From an uncultured Clostridia bacterium (lineage in GTDB: Bacteria > Bacillota > Clostridia > Christensenellales > Borkfalkiaceae), in contig CAKQLR010000002.1 in the NCBI GenBank assembly GCA_934254725.1, positions 40,726-104,725 of the forward strand: a stretch of DNA of 64,000 bases. Reading direction: 5' to 3'. The notes below the pieces were generated by a model. It did not search any database, had not been told where the DNA came from, and saw only the letters and a list, made by a program, of their open reading frames with translations. Position numbers and translations under genes: made by a program. Positions 46,158-54,459 of the stretch are shown one piece after another (the stretch's first letter is position 1; the number at the start of each line of letters is the position of its first letter).

Positions 46158-46188
46158 AATCTTTAAGCCTCCTTTTTGTTTGTTCTCC

Positions 46189-46983
46189 CTACGAATTCCG
46201 TTCCTTATCGCTTCCGAATTCCGCCTCACGGCGGTAATCCTGTTTTATCTGTTCTAAAAAGCAAGCCGCAACGCAATTAAACACAAACGGGTTTTCCGAA
46301 AAACAGAAGTGCCCGCAGCCTTTCATAACGACAAGCTCGCTGGTTTTTATTGCCTTTTTAAGCTTCCTCGCCATATAAAGCGGGGTTTCCGTGTCCTTAT
46401 CTCCGAACACCAGCAGCGTAGGCGCGGACACGTTTTTCGCCACCTTGTCAAGGTGTTCGTTTATTATCTTTTTAAAGCTCTCCCGCATCAACGGCGAAAG
46501 CGCTTTATAGTCTTTGGAAGAGTGTTTTTCTGCCCATTTTTCGGCAAGGCGTACGTTCGCCTTTTTTAAAAACTTATAAGTGTAAATCGAAAAAGTCCTC
46601 TTTATCGCGCGTTTCGGGCGGATTCCCGCACAACCGGCGAGCAACAATCCCTCAACTTTTTCGGGATAAAAAGAGGCAAGCTTAATTGCGATTCTTCCGC
46701 CGAATGAGTGCGCCGCGATAAGCGCCCTGCCGTCGCAATAGCGGTCTATCACGCCGAGAACAAAATCCACGTAATCGCCGAGAGCATACGGGTAACCCGG
46801 CTCGTCGGCTTTACCGAAGCCCGGCAAATCCACGGCAACCACCTTGAATTTTTTTGAAAACTCGTTTATCTGAAAGTAAAAGCTTTCCTTGCACGAAAGA
46901 TATCCGTGAAGAAAAAGAAGAGGATACCCTTTGCCCTTTATTATAATTTGTTCTTCTTTTAAGCCGCCGCCCGGAAGTTCCAT
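46189..46983 (-). CDS. alpha/beta-fold hydrolase
   Basis: A 264-residue serine hydrolase. Oxyanion HG (LLFLHGYLS), nucleophile elbow AHSFGG, acid Asp in VFGDKDTETP and His in GCGHFCF form a complete catalytic set. A helical cap domain lies between the nucleophile and acid. The substrate is unknown. Its place between rimI and murF in one operon suggests a cell-envelope or housekeeping link, but that is inference. Confidence 0.85.
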   Translation of the reverse strand: MELPGGGLKEEQIIIKGKGYPLLFLHGYLSCKESFYFQINEFSKKFKVVAVDLPGFGKADEPGYPYALGDYVDFVLGVIDRYCDGRALIAAHSFGGRIAIKLASFYPEKVEGLLLAGCAGIRPKRAIKRTFSIYTYKFLKKANVRLAEKWAEKHSSKDYKALSPLMRESFKKIINEHLDKVAKNVSAPTLLVFGDKDTETPLYMARKLKKAIKTSELVVMKGCGHFCFSENPFVFNCVAACFLEQIKQDYRREAEFGSDKERNS

Positions 46984-47019
46984 TTAATCTCTCCCTTTTC
47001 GGGGCTGTCGCCAATGCCG

Positions 47020-47457
47020 CTAAACTATCTTTTTCGGCTTTACCATAACGAGAGCGTCCTCGCCGTCGTCGTAGTACTTTTTCCTGACCGTGACGGGGAT
47101 AAAACCGCAACTCTCGTAAAGAGTTTTCGCAGGAATATTACCCGTGCGGACTTCGAGAAAAACGTTTTCCGCCCCGACCGAAGTCGCATAATCGATAGCG
47201 GCGGACAGTAAAAGCCTGCCTATCCCCTTTCTTCTGAATTCGGGGGAAACGGCAATCAACGCTATCTCCGCGTCATAGCAAACAAGCGCGCCCGAATACC
47301 CCGCGACACGCCCGTCCTTCTCCGCGACGAATCCGCGAAACGCAGGCGAGTGAAAAGTTTCCGTAAGGCTTTGTTCGCTCCATGGGTCTGAAAAGCAAAT
47401 TTCTTCGAGCTTTGCAATAGCGGGTAAATCCTCTGCTCGCCACTCTCTGACGATCAT
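47020..47457 (-). CDS. rimI: ribosomal-protein alanine N-acetyltransferase
   Basis: A 145-residue GNAT enzyme with the acetyl-CoA loop RRKGIGRLLL and the C-terminal segment LEVRTGNIPAKTLYESCGF typical of RimI, which acetylates the N-terminus of S18. Its ATG overlaps the tsaB stop by four bases, the usual tsaE-tsaB-rimI arrangement. Confidence 0.93.
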   Translation of the reverse strand: MIVREWRAEDLPAIAKLEEICFSDPWSEQSLTETFHSPAFRGFVAEKDGRVAGYSGALVCYDAEIALIAVSPEFRRKGIGRLLLSAAIDYATSVGAENVFLEVRTGNIPAKTLYESCGFIPVTVRKKYYDDGEDALVMVKPKKIV

Positions 47458-48068
47458 CGCCCTTCCTCCGCCTGACTTTTTCTTATATAAAGCGGATAGA
47501 GCGCGTCCAAATCGGAAACGGCTTGCGATAAATTTGCCTTTACAGCCTTTCTTAACCCTTCGGTAAGCGAAACCACCTCGCCTTCCACCCCGTCTATAGG
47601 TGAAGAATATATAATCTTTCTGCCTTTTTGAAGCTCGGGAATTTCTTTCAGCTCGGTATAAGCGGGTGGGATGTCGGTCTTTCCGCCCGAGTAACCCGCC
47701 GTGTATGCGTGGGAATGCTTTGCGTCTACAAGAGCAAGCGTGTCTGCGGTTATCATATTATATGCCAACACATCGAAGGAGGTGACCGCAAGCACCTTCT
47801 TTTTCAACGCGTACGCGAGCGCCTTCGCCGTGGAAATTCCTATCCTTATGCCCGTGAACGAACCGGGACCGGTTACCGCACAGAAAACGTCCACTTCCTC
47901 TTTCTTTAAATTTGCAAGAGAAAGCGTTTTGTCTACCGCGGTCATAAGTTCCACCGAATGCCTGAGCGCGCAGTTTTCGTCAAAATATATATAAAGACCT
48001 TTACCGTCGCCCCTTTCCGCAATAACGGTAAGGTGAGCGCCGCTCGTATCTATCACAAGGTAGTTCAT
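47454..48068 (-). CDS. tsaB: TsaB, tRNA t6A biosynthesis partner protein
   Basis: A 204-residue ASKHA-fold protein that dimerises with TsaD in making t6A37 of ANN-decoding tRNAs. LVIDTSGAHL and TGPGSFTGIRIG are characteristic; catalytic metal ligands of TsaD are absent as expected. The ATG at 48068 is two bases after the tsaE stop; a longer upstream frame is only overlap. tsaD is not in the window. Confidence 0.94.
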   Translation of the reverse strand: MNYLVIDTSGAHLTVIAERGDGKGLYIYFDENCALRHSVELMTAVDKTLSLANLKKEEVDVFCAVTGPGSFTGIRIGISTAKALAYALKKKVLAVTSFDVLAYNMITADTLALVDAKHSHAYTAGYSGGKTDIPPAYTELKEIPELQKGRKIIYSSPIDGVEGEVVSLTEGLRKAVKANLSQAVSDLDALYPLYIRKSQAEEGR

Positions 48069-48070
48069 TT

Positions 48071-48475
48071 TCAGTCCTCCGTGGTAATCGTCCTCGTGGT
48101 AAGCCCCGTTTTTTCTATATAGACCTTTTTGCATTTTTCGGGCAGAACGTCCTCTATGTTCATGGGCCATTCTATAACGCAAACACCCGTACCGTAAAAG
48201 TAGTCGGTAAGACCGAGCGCCTCGGCGTCCTCCCCGGAAGACAATCTGTAACAATCGTAGTGATACAACTTTCCGCCGTAATCGTTCATGTAAGCGTAGG
48301 TCGGGCTGGTCACGTTGGCGGTCACGTTAAGCCCCTCGGCAACGCCCTTTGTGAAAGCCGTTTTGCCCGCGCCCAGCTCCCCGAAAAGAAGCACTACGTC
48401 ACCGGGGGTCAGGCTTTTTGCGTATTCCTTTCCGCAAAGTAGGGTTTCAGCCTCGCTTTTAGTGTAAAATTTCAT
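48071..48475 (-). CDS. tsaE: TsaE, t6A biosynthesis ATPase
   Basis: A 134-residue P-loop protein: Walker A GELGAGKTAF, TSPTYAYMNDY, LYHYDCYRL and IEWPMN. It recycles the TsaBD complex. It begins the tsaE-tsaB-rimI-hydrolase-murF run. Confidence 0.95.
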   Translation of the reverse strand: MKFYTKSEAETLLCGKEYAKSLTPGDVVLLFGELGAGKTAFTKGVAEGLNVTANVTSPTYAYMNDYGGKLYHYDCYRLSSGEDAEALGLTDYFYGTGVCVIEWPMNIEDVLPEKCKKVYIEKTGLTTRTITTED

Positions 48476-48499
48476 TTTATATACCTTAAAGAATTGTAT

Positions 48500-49147
48500 T
48501 TAAATATCGCTTTCGGTCTGCCGCTTTTCCGCGCGGGCGTTTGCCGCCGAAAACACGCAACCGCAATAATTCTGTCTGTAAAGCCCGTATTCCTTTGAAA
48601 GTTCTATGGACTTTAAATATCCGCCACGCTTTTTGAAATCCGAGGGGAGATACTTAACCGTTTTGTCCGAGGAAATCTCTTCGCCTATCTCGTTAAGCAC
48701 GTCCTCCCGTTTGTGCGGGCTTACCGTGAGCGTGGTCGCAAAATAGTCAAAACCGCCTTTTTCGCACATTAGCAGCGTCTTTTCAAGGCGAAGCCTGTAA
48801 CAGATAAAGCACCTGCTTTGCCCTTCCGGAAGGTTTTCTTTGCCCTTTACGGCTTCAAAAAAAACGTCTGGAGAATACCCTCCGTCAATAACTTCTATCC
48901 CGCTGTAACCGGCATCTTTTAAAAACCTTTTCAGCTCGTTAAAACGCTTATAGTATTCTTCCTCTTCCGTTATATTCGGGTTGTAAAAAAAGCAGGTAAC
49001 GTCAAAATACCCGTCTAATTGCGTAAGGCAATAGGACGAGCACGGCGCGCAGCAACAGTGCAGAAGCAATTTGGGCTTCTCCACCGAATTTGCAAAACTA
49101 TCCCGTACGCATTCAAACTCTTTATCGAAATTTCTTTTGTTTGCCAT
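48500..49147 (-). CDS. queH: epoxyqueuosine reductase QueH
   Basis: A 215-residue QueH (former DUF208), the cobalamin-independent enzyme for the last step of queuosine in tRNA. Cluster and active-site cysteines are in LLHCCCAPCSSY, SRCFICYRLRLE and NYCGCVFS. No other que genes are near. It lies between the sirtuin gene and tsaE on the same strand. Confidence 0.93.
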   Translation of the reverse strand: MANKRNFDKEFECVRDSFANSVEKPKLLLHCCCAPCSSYCLTQLDGYFDVTCFFYNPNITEEEEYYKRFNELKRFLKDAGYSGIEVIDGGYSPDVFFEAVKGKENLPEGQSRCFICYRLRLEKTLLMCEKGGFDYFATTLTVSPHKREDVLNEIGEEISSDKTVKYLPSDFKKRGGYLKSIELSKEYGLYRQNYCGCVFSAANARAEKRQTESDI

Positions 49148-49158
49148 CGCTTTCAGCC

Positions 49159-49890
49159 TTAAATTTTTATACTGCCGAGCACTTCGCCTATCGGCTCCCG
49201 CAGGACAAGCGAAACCTCGTTGTCGAGAGGGGTAGCCGTTTTGTTTATAAGTATAACGTCACTCCCGCGGAAGTACCCGAGAAGCCCCGCCGCAGGTTGG
49301 ACGAAAAGCGAAGTTCCGCCCACGATAAGTAAATCGCAGGAAGCTATGCTCCGTACAGCGCCCTCTATCGTTTTGTCGTTAAGTCTTTCTTCATACAGCA
49401 CTACGTCCGGTTTAATTATTCCGCCGCAGGCACACCTCGGCACACCGTCGGATGAAGCCTTGTACAAGGCAAAACACTCGTTTAACGTGTGAAATATGCC
49501 ACATTTCTCGCAATAGTATCTGTGGACGCTACCGTGAAGTTCGTATACGTTTTTACTCCCGGCAAGCTGATGAAGTCCGTCTATATTCTGCGTTACCACG
49601 GCTTTAAGCCTGCCCACGCGCTCCATTTCCGCAAGTTTTAAGTGTGCGGCGTTGGGCTTTGCGTCGGGGTAAATCATTTTATCGAAGTAGAACCTGTAAA
49701 ACTCTTTCGGATTGCTTTTAAAAAAGGAATGCGAAAGAATGGTTTCCGGCGGGTAATCGTATTTTAACGAGTACAGCCCGTCGGTAGAGCGAAAGTCCGG
49801 GATGCCGCTTTCGGTGGAAACGCCCGCCCCTCCGAAAAAAACTATGGAGCGGGATTTGTCAATCAATTTCTGCACGGCAGAAAAATCCAT
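49159..49890 (-). CDS. cobB: NAD-dependent protein deacylase (sirtuin)
   Basis: A 243-residue Sir2-class enzyme. NAD-binding GAGVSTESGIPDFRS, TQNIDGLHQLAG, the catalytic His in YELHGSVH and a four-Cys zinc module (CEKC, CAC) are present. It removes acyl groups from lysines; acyl preference cannot be read. AGGAGG precedes the ATG. It is adjacent to queH with an 11-base gap. Confidence 0.94.
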   Translation of the reverse strand: MDFSAVQKLIDKSRSIVFFGGAGVSTESGIPDFRSTDGLYSLKYDYPPETILSHSFFKSNPKEFYRFYFDKMIYPDAKPNAAHLKLAEMERVGRLKAVVTQNIDGLHQLAGSKNVYELHGSVHRYYCEKCGIFHTLNECFALYKASSDGVPRCACGGIIKPDVVLYEERLNDKTIEGAVRSIASCDLLIVGGTSLFVQPAAGLLGYFRGSDVILINKTATPLDNEVSLVLREPIGEVLGSIKI

Positions 49891-49920
49891 AAAACCCTCC
49901 TGACGGAAACCCGACGAAAA

Positions 49921-50556
49921 TTAAATAATCTGCTTTACTTTATTCTTTTGAGAAGCCTCGTTTTTAACGGTTTCCTCCGCGACAAGCTCTTTTAAGTTAT
50001 ATGTAGAAACGCGGTAATCTTTGCCGAGCGTGTATCCGAGCCTGTACGAAGCCTTTCCATCTTTAACGAAACACAGCAGAGCTTCCGTAACGTTTTCTAT
50101 AATGGCGAACTCGCTTTGCTTTTTGCCGTTCTCGAGCGTGTACTCGATCTCTATGGAGCCCATCATATTTTCAAGCGGACGCTCGCCCGCCGTCTTTTCG
50201 ATAAACTTTCTGTTTTCTAAGGAGTTGCCTACACTGCCGAGATAAACTATAGCCCTGACGGCGGTTATGCTCGAACGGACTATCTTCTTACCCGCAACCA
50301 CAACTTCCTTCTGAGTTATAGTCAGCATAGGTATGCGCTTTACCGGGTTTTCTTTTAACGCCTTTGGAAGCAGCGCCACTACAAGCACCACGAACGCCAA
50401 CATAAACAAACCCATAAGGTTGCCGGTGGTGGCTATCCAGGCGGCAAAACCGACCGAAAGCACTATGCCGACGGCGGATAAAACGAAATATTTTAATCTT
50501 CTTTTTTTGTTGTATTCTATGCTCGGATAGAATATCTTATCGTTATTGTTTTCCAA
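49921..50556 (-). CDS. unrecognised membrane protein, PH-like
   Basis: A 211-residue protein not recognised by name. A basic N-terminus (NKKRRLKY) leads into two hydrophobic helices (about residues 22-62) and then a soluble, beta-rich domain with ITQKEVVVAGKKI and IEIEYTLENGKKQSEFAI, resembling bacterial PH-like domains behind a helical hairpin. The C-terminus is charged. It is encoded 98 bases after the pseudo-aldolase gene on the same strand. Function is unknown. Confidence 0.75.
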   Translation of the reverse strand: MENNNDKIFYPSIEYNKKRRLKYFVLSAVGIVLSVGFAAWIATTGNLMGLFMLAFVVLVVALLPKALKENPVKRIPMLTITQKEVVVAGKKIVRSSITAVRAIVYLGSVGNSLENRKFIEKTAGERPLENMMGSIEIEYTLENGKKQSEFAIIENVTEALLCFVKDGKASYRLGYTLGKDYRVSTYNLKELVAEETVKNEASQKNKVKQII

Positions 50557-50654
50557 AATCTTTTCTCCCTACCCGCTTGAGTAAAGCGCAAAAAACACCG
50601 TTTTATGCGCGATATACGGGGTTTTATGTTTTTATCTCTGCATCGCAAAGAAAT

Positions 50655-51779
50655 TTACTTTACATCTACGCCGTCAAGTCTCTGGCGGGAAAGCGCGCGA
50701 TACTCGGTGGTGATTACTCTGTCCGCATCCGCATTGAAAAGCGTTTCGGCAGCCTCTGCCGAGCAAATCGATCCGTACACGTCAATAGGGCACTGTTCGC
50801 CGAGAACATTGTAGAAAATCTTAATTACGTCCGCCGCTTTATCAACGTTGGGCATTACCGCGTCGAGCGCAATACCGACCCTTGCAATCATATTTACTTT
50901 AACGAGAGCCGCAAGTTTGGAAGCCTGTTCAAGCGACAGCCCCTGCGCGGGGAAGAGCGGCACGACCTGAATTTTAGAAGAATACTTCTTTAAAACTTTC
51001 AGTTCCTTATCTATAAGTTTGGAATTGCCCGAAAGGAAGGACGACAGGTTTATGCACACAACCGCGCTGTTCGCCTTTGCGCGCATTGCCGCCTTTACTT
51101 CGGACAAAACGGTGTCCTTTTCCGAACCCGCAAACGGGTAGTTTATGAGAACCGACACTTTGATTATTTGCGGAAGCTCCTTTTTAGCCTGTTTAAGCAT
51201 CTGCGGGAAAACGCATACGGAGCCTTTTTCCGCACGGACGGTTTCCTGAAGTTCCTGCTTAATCTCGCTCTGCGGAAGATTAGGCAAAATCATCGCGTCT
51301 ATATGAGAAAGCACTTTTTTCTGTCTGTACTCCTTGTATTCTTTTTCAAGCTTTTTGTACTCCGTGCTCTCTTCTATTTTTATAAAAATGTTCTCTGTTT
51401 TCGCGCTGTTCTCGGCGCCCGTGCCTGCTGAGGGTTTTTCTTCGTTAGACTCTGCGGTGTTTTCGCCCGCCGCACATTCGCAGCTTTCCGTTTCTTCTTC
51501 CGAAGAAGCTAAGGAAGTTTCTTCCCCTTTTTCATCCGAAGTTTCTTCCGGAGTCGGACAAGAAAACTCTTCAGCCGTTTCCTCCGTGGTTTTGCAGGAA
51601 GTGTCCGCGCCGTTTTCTTCCGCTTTGTCGATTGCGAATAAATCTTCTCTGTTTTCCATTTCGTTCTTCTCCTTTTTAGCGGTATTTTCATTTCCCTTTT
51701 CAAAGGGGTTATTTTCTCTTTTTCCGAAAAATATCGAAAGAATTTTTCCGTTTCCCATACAGCCTCCGTCGGCTTTCAT
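50655..51779 (-). CDS. DeoC-fold protein lacking the catalytic lysines, with acidic N-terminus
   Basis: A 374-residue protein of unknown function. Residues ~30-130 are low-complexity and rich in Glu, Ser and Thr. Residues ~160-374 follow the deoxyribose-phosphate aldolase barrel: IDAMILPN, then GSVCVFPQMLKQA, KVSVLINYPFAGS, VCINLSSFLSG and ADADRVITTEYR. At the Schiff-base Lys position (KTSTG in DeoC) it has ARVGIA, and at the second Lys (KASGG) it has DVYGS, so aldolase activity is unlikely. A second in-frame ATG at 51758 has GGAGG just before it and may be the true start. Confidence 0.65.
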   Translation of the reverse strand: MKADGGCMGNGKILSIFFGKRENNPFEKGNENTAKKEKNEMENREDLFAIDKAEENGADTSCKTTEETAEEFSCPTPEETSDEKGEETSLASSEEETESCECAAGENTAESNEEKPSAGTGAENSAKTENIFIKIEESTEYKKLEKEYKEYRQKKVLSHIDAMILPNLPQSEIKQELQETVRAEKGSVCVFPQMLKQAKKELPQIIKVSVLINYPFAGSEKDTVLSEVKAAMRAKANSAVVCINLSSFLSGNSKLIDKELKVLKKYSSKIQVVPLFPAQGLSLEQASKLAALVKVNMIARVGIALDAVMPNVDKAADVIKIFYNVLGEQCPIDVYGSICSAEAAETLFNADADRVITTEYRALSRQRLDGVDVK

Positions 51780-51895
51780 ATCAAGCCTTTATTTTAGTAT
51801 TGACCTTATGGGGAAAATTAAGTCGCTCGCGTTTAATTTTACTTTCTTTGACTTTTTACGACAATCGCAGTCAATTTTTTACGCCCGATATATGT

Positions 51896-51901
51896 TAGAA
51901 T
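51896..51901 (+). promoter_or_regulatory. extended -10 promoter of the small basic protein gene
   Basis: TAGAAT (51896-51901) is preceded by TG with one base between. No good -35 is present. The start would fall near 51909, giving a ~96-base leader. Confidence 0.45.
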
Positions 51902-51907
51902 GGTTTT

Positions 51908-52000
51908 GACGATGAGTATAGCCGTGGCGGGGAGATTTGACAAGCCCCGACAATGGTCGGCTGTCCGAACGGGGATTTGAGTCTGTTCGGCTTAGGGGGA
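51908..52000 (+). other. structured leader of the small basic protein gene
   Basis: The leader holds two stem-loops: GGGG/CCCC within 51937-51958 and CCGAAC/GTTCGG within 51966-51991. Their loops share similar GGGGA(GA)TTTGA sequences, as if duplicated. It may be a cis-regulatory RNA; no known riboswitch class was recognised. Confidence 0.4.
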
Positions 52001-52004
52001 TTTT

Positions 52005-52472
52005 ATGGTTAATTTTTTTACAGGTCTTTTTTCCTGCGTATGCTTCTTTTCCGTGTGCTATCTTTTTTCGCTGATGATCTGCTCCGGAAAGTTTTTTTCA
52101 AAGCGTAAACACGCCGCCGAACAGAAACAATCCGACAGAGTTTCTGCCGAAGAAACTCACGAGCAGGCTCCTCAAACGATTACGCACCTTTACAAAATAG
52201 TAACGCCTAAACGCAGAAAACCCCGTAAAACAAACGTTATCTCGCTGAAAGGCGCACTTATGCCCGCGGGTACGACCGTGAGTTACAACGGGAAGCTTTA
52301 CACCGCAAAGTCCGAGCAGAAACGCAGGCGAGCCAAGACGCAACCCCAAACGGAAACCGTCGCAAAAACGCGAAGTACATCCGTTCGTCGCGCCAAAGAC
52401 CCGTTAAAAGCAATCAAGACTTCGCCGAAAAAGATGAGACCCGCGGCTGTAGCCGAAGTCAGAAAAAGATAA
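52005..52472 (+). CDS. small membrane-anchored basic protein, unrecognised
   Basis: A 155-residue protein of unknown function. A hydrophobic N-terminal helix (about residues 5-27, with three Cys) is followed by a very basic, Arg/Lys-rich region likely to lie in the cytoplasm and able to bind nucleic acid or lipid. A short LMPAGTTVSYNGKLYTAKSE segment in the middle looks folded. AGGGGG precedes the ATG. It is divergent from the pseudo-aldolase gene and is the only plus-strand gene in this stretch. Confidence 0.65.
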   Translation: MVNFFTGLFSCVCFFSVCYLFSLMICSGKFFSKRKHAAEQKQSDRVSAEETHEQAPQTITHLYKIVTPKRRKPRKTNVISLKGALMPAGTTVSYNGKLYTAKSEQKRRRAKTQPQTETVAKTRSTSVRRAKDPLKAIKTSPKKMRPAAVAEVRKR

Positions 52473-52508
52473 TCCGATTACAACTTTCTCCTTATTATGC
52501 GCTATGCC

Positions 52509-52850
52509 TTAGTCCTCTACTTTTTCGCCCTCGCCCCAAAGCCTTTCAAGATGATAGAAAAGCCTTTGTTCGTCGTTAAAAACGTGTACAATAACGTCGC
52601 CGTAGTCAAGAACGACCCATCTGCCTTCGGTCATGCCCTCGCGGCGTTTGACCAATACGCCGAGCTGTTTTTCGGTTTCTTCTTCAACGTGTTCCGCAAG
52701 GCTTTTCACCTGCGAAGCCGACCTGCCGCTTGCGACGATAAAGTAATCCGCAATAGAAGTTTTTTCCGTTACGTTTATTTTAACTACATCCTGAGCTTTT
52801 TTGTTTACGAGTACGTCACAAATAAGTTTAACTAATTTTTCTGTTTCCAT
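52509..52850 (-). CDS. rsfS: ribosomal silencing factor RsfS
   Basis: A 113-residue Iojap/DUF143 protein that binds L14 and blocks subunit joining when nutrients are short. KKAQDVVKINVTEKTSIADYF and WVVLDYGDVIVHVF are characteristic. The ATG at 52850 follows GGAG; an upstream GTG was rejected. It lies downstream of nadD-yqeK, its usual linkage. Confidence 0.95.
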   Translation of the reverse strand: METEKLVKLICDVLVNKKAQDVVKINVTEKTSIADYFIVASGRSASQVKSLAEHVEEETEKQLGVLVKRREGMTEGRWVVLDYGDVIVHVFNDEQRLFYHLERLWGEGEKVED

Positions 52851-52910
52851 TTTTACTCCGTTTCTCCGTAAAAACACGTAAATAATGCGCGTTTTACGGC
52901 ACTTTTTCTG

Positions 52911-54044
52911 TTATTTATCTCTTTCTGATTTATAATAATCGTAAGATTCCTTTGTTAAATAATATACTTCCGAAGAAATCATCGACTGCTTAAGATGCTT
53001 ATAGCCCTGGCAGATACACTCCACAAAGCCCTTTTCGAAATCCTCTTCCACACACTTTCTGAGCTTTGTGACTCCCGGATAGGAACGGTTTCTTTCAAGC
53101 AGGTCCGCCGTGTAAACAAGCTTTTCGAGCGGCGACATATTCGCCCTGCCCGTGGTGTGATAGCGTATTGCAGAAAGTACTTCTCCGTCGTTTACACCCA
53201 AAACGTTCTTTGCGACGTATTCGCCGAGGAACGCGTGGACTACGCTGTCGGGCATATTTTCGGGACGGTGAAATCCTTTGAAGTCCTCTTCTTTCAGGTA
53301 CTTGGCAACGTCATGCAGGGCGCACGCAAGCACGACCTTTGCACTGTCCAGCTTAAGCTGTTTGTTTATAAGCAGCCCGTACTCTATAACGCCCGCGGTA
53401 TGATAAAGCCTCTTTTCTTTTAAATGCGCGCGCAGATATTCAAAGTATCCGTCGCCCTTGTAAAGCCCCTTTTCCTCTATATACTCACCGACGCTTTCGG
53501 GAATATTTTCCGCACCGACGCCGAGCATAAGGCAATATCTTATATATGTAGATGAAGTAATGTCTCCGTTAAATGATAGAATTTTAGCCTTATAGCCGTA
53601 AGTTTTTTCAAACTCCGCGTTTCTTGTAATAAGCTTTTCGGTAAATTCCCCGCGGGAAACCACGACTATCTTGCATTTATCGGTTATAATTTCCGGGTGC
53701 ACCCACTTATCGAAATCGAAAAACGAATCGCCGCCTATTAAAAAGAAAATTTCCGCGTCGGGATATTTCTCTCTGAAATAAGTCACGGTAAGATAGGTAT
53801 AGCTTTGCCCGCCACGTTTTATTTCGAGGTCGTCGATCTCTATACGCTCATCGAAGGAAAAGGCAAGCCTTGCCATATTCAATCTGTCCTCGGGCGAAGC
53901 GGAAGCTTCGGACTTGTGCGGCGGAATAAACGAGGGTATCACCACGATTTTGTCTGGCGAAAGTTCCTTTATTCCTCCCTTAACGAGCTTTACGTGCTCG
54001 TTATGCACGGGGTCGAACGTTCCGCCGAATAGTAATATTTTCAT
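52911..54044 (-). CDS. nadD: nicotinate-nucleotide adenylyltransferase fused to a YqeK-like HD hydrolase
   Basis: A 377-residue fusion. Residues 1 to ~200 are NadD, which makes deamido-NAD: LFGGTFDPVHNEH, IPPHKS and SSTYIR. Residues ~205 to 377 are an HD-domain phosphohydrolase like YqeK (diadenosine tetraphosphatase family): HTAGVIEYG, ALHDVAKYL, HAFLGEYVA and ADLLERNR. In Bacillus these are two adjacent genes. There is no frameshift or internal start at the joint. No Shine-Dalgarno precedes the ATG, and the promoter suggests a leaderless mRNA. Confidence 0.93.
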   Translation of the reverse strand: MKILLFGGTFDPVHNEHVKLVKGGIKELSPDKIVVIPSFIPPHKSEASASPEDRLNMARLAFSFDERIEIDDLEIKRGGQSYTYLTVTYFREKYPDAEIFFLIGGDSFFDFDKWVHPEIITDKCKIVVVSRGEFTEKLITRNAEFEKTYGYKAKILSFNGDITSSTYIRYCLMLGVGAENIPESVGEYIEEKGLYKGDGYFEYLRAHLKEKRLYHTAGVIEYGLLINKQLKLDSAKVVLACALHDVAKYLKEEDFKGFHRPENMPDSVVHAFLGEYVAKNVLGVNDGEVLSAIRYHTTGRANMSPLEKLVYTADLLERNRSYPGVTKLRKCVEEDFEKGFVECICQGYKHLKQSMISSEVYYLTKESYDYYKSERDK

Positions 54045-54459
54045 AGAATACATTTTAACATATTATTTTGCCGTTGACAAGTTTAATTAAAGCGTTATGA
54101 GTAAATAATAAATTTAGGGATTCCGTTCCTCATCGCTATTTACCGAAACGGCGGCTTTTTCGGATCTTTTCCGCAGCAGCCAAGACGCTGTGTGCCGGGA
54201 AAATCGGTAGAGCTTCCACTCATTATCGCTAACTACCGAAAAGGCATTTTTTAGCACTTTGCGGCACTATGCTTTTTTGCGGATAAGAAATCGCCGTTTA
54301 TCGGCTTGGTTTTTGCAAGGCAAACGACCGAAATTGTGCCGGACGCACTATAAGGGAGTTTTACAAAGCAAAAAACGATTTATTCCCGCAAAAATAATTA
54401 GTGATGAAGAATGGAAGCCCTAAAGCAAAATACCCGTGGCGTTTCCCGTCGGAGAAATT
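54045..54459. other. gene-free stretch with an imperfect ~93-bp repeat
   Basis: No gene is evident between nadD-yqeK and the next plus-strand gene. Two similar segments start at about 54121 and 54214: both read TTCC, then CTCAT-CGCTA and TACCGAAA-GGC at matching offsets. The rest is AT-rich and non-coding. Confidence 0.55.
54052..54080 (-). promoter_or_regulatory. nadD-yqeK promoter, predicted leaderless start
   Basis: Minus strand TTGTCA (54080-54075), 17 bases and TAAAAT (54057-54052) with TG one base before it. The predicted start point, seven to eight bases on, is the A of the ATG at 54044. Confidence 0.7.
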
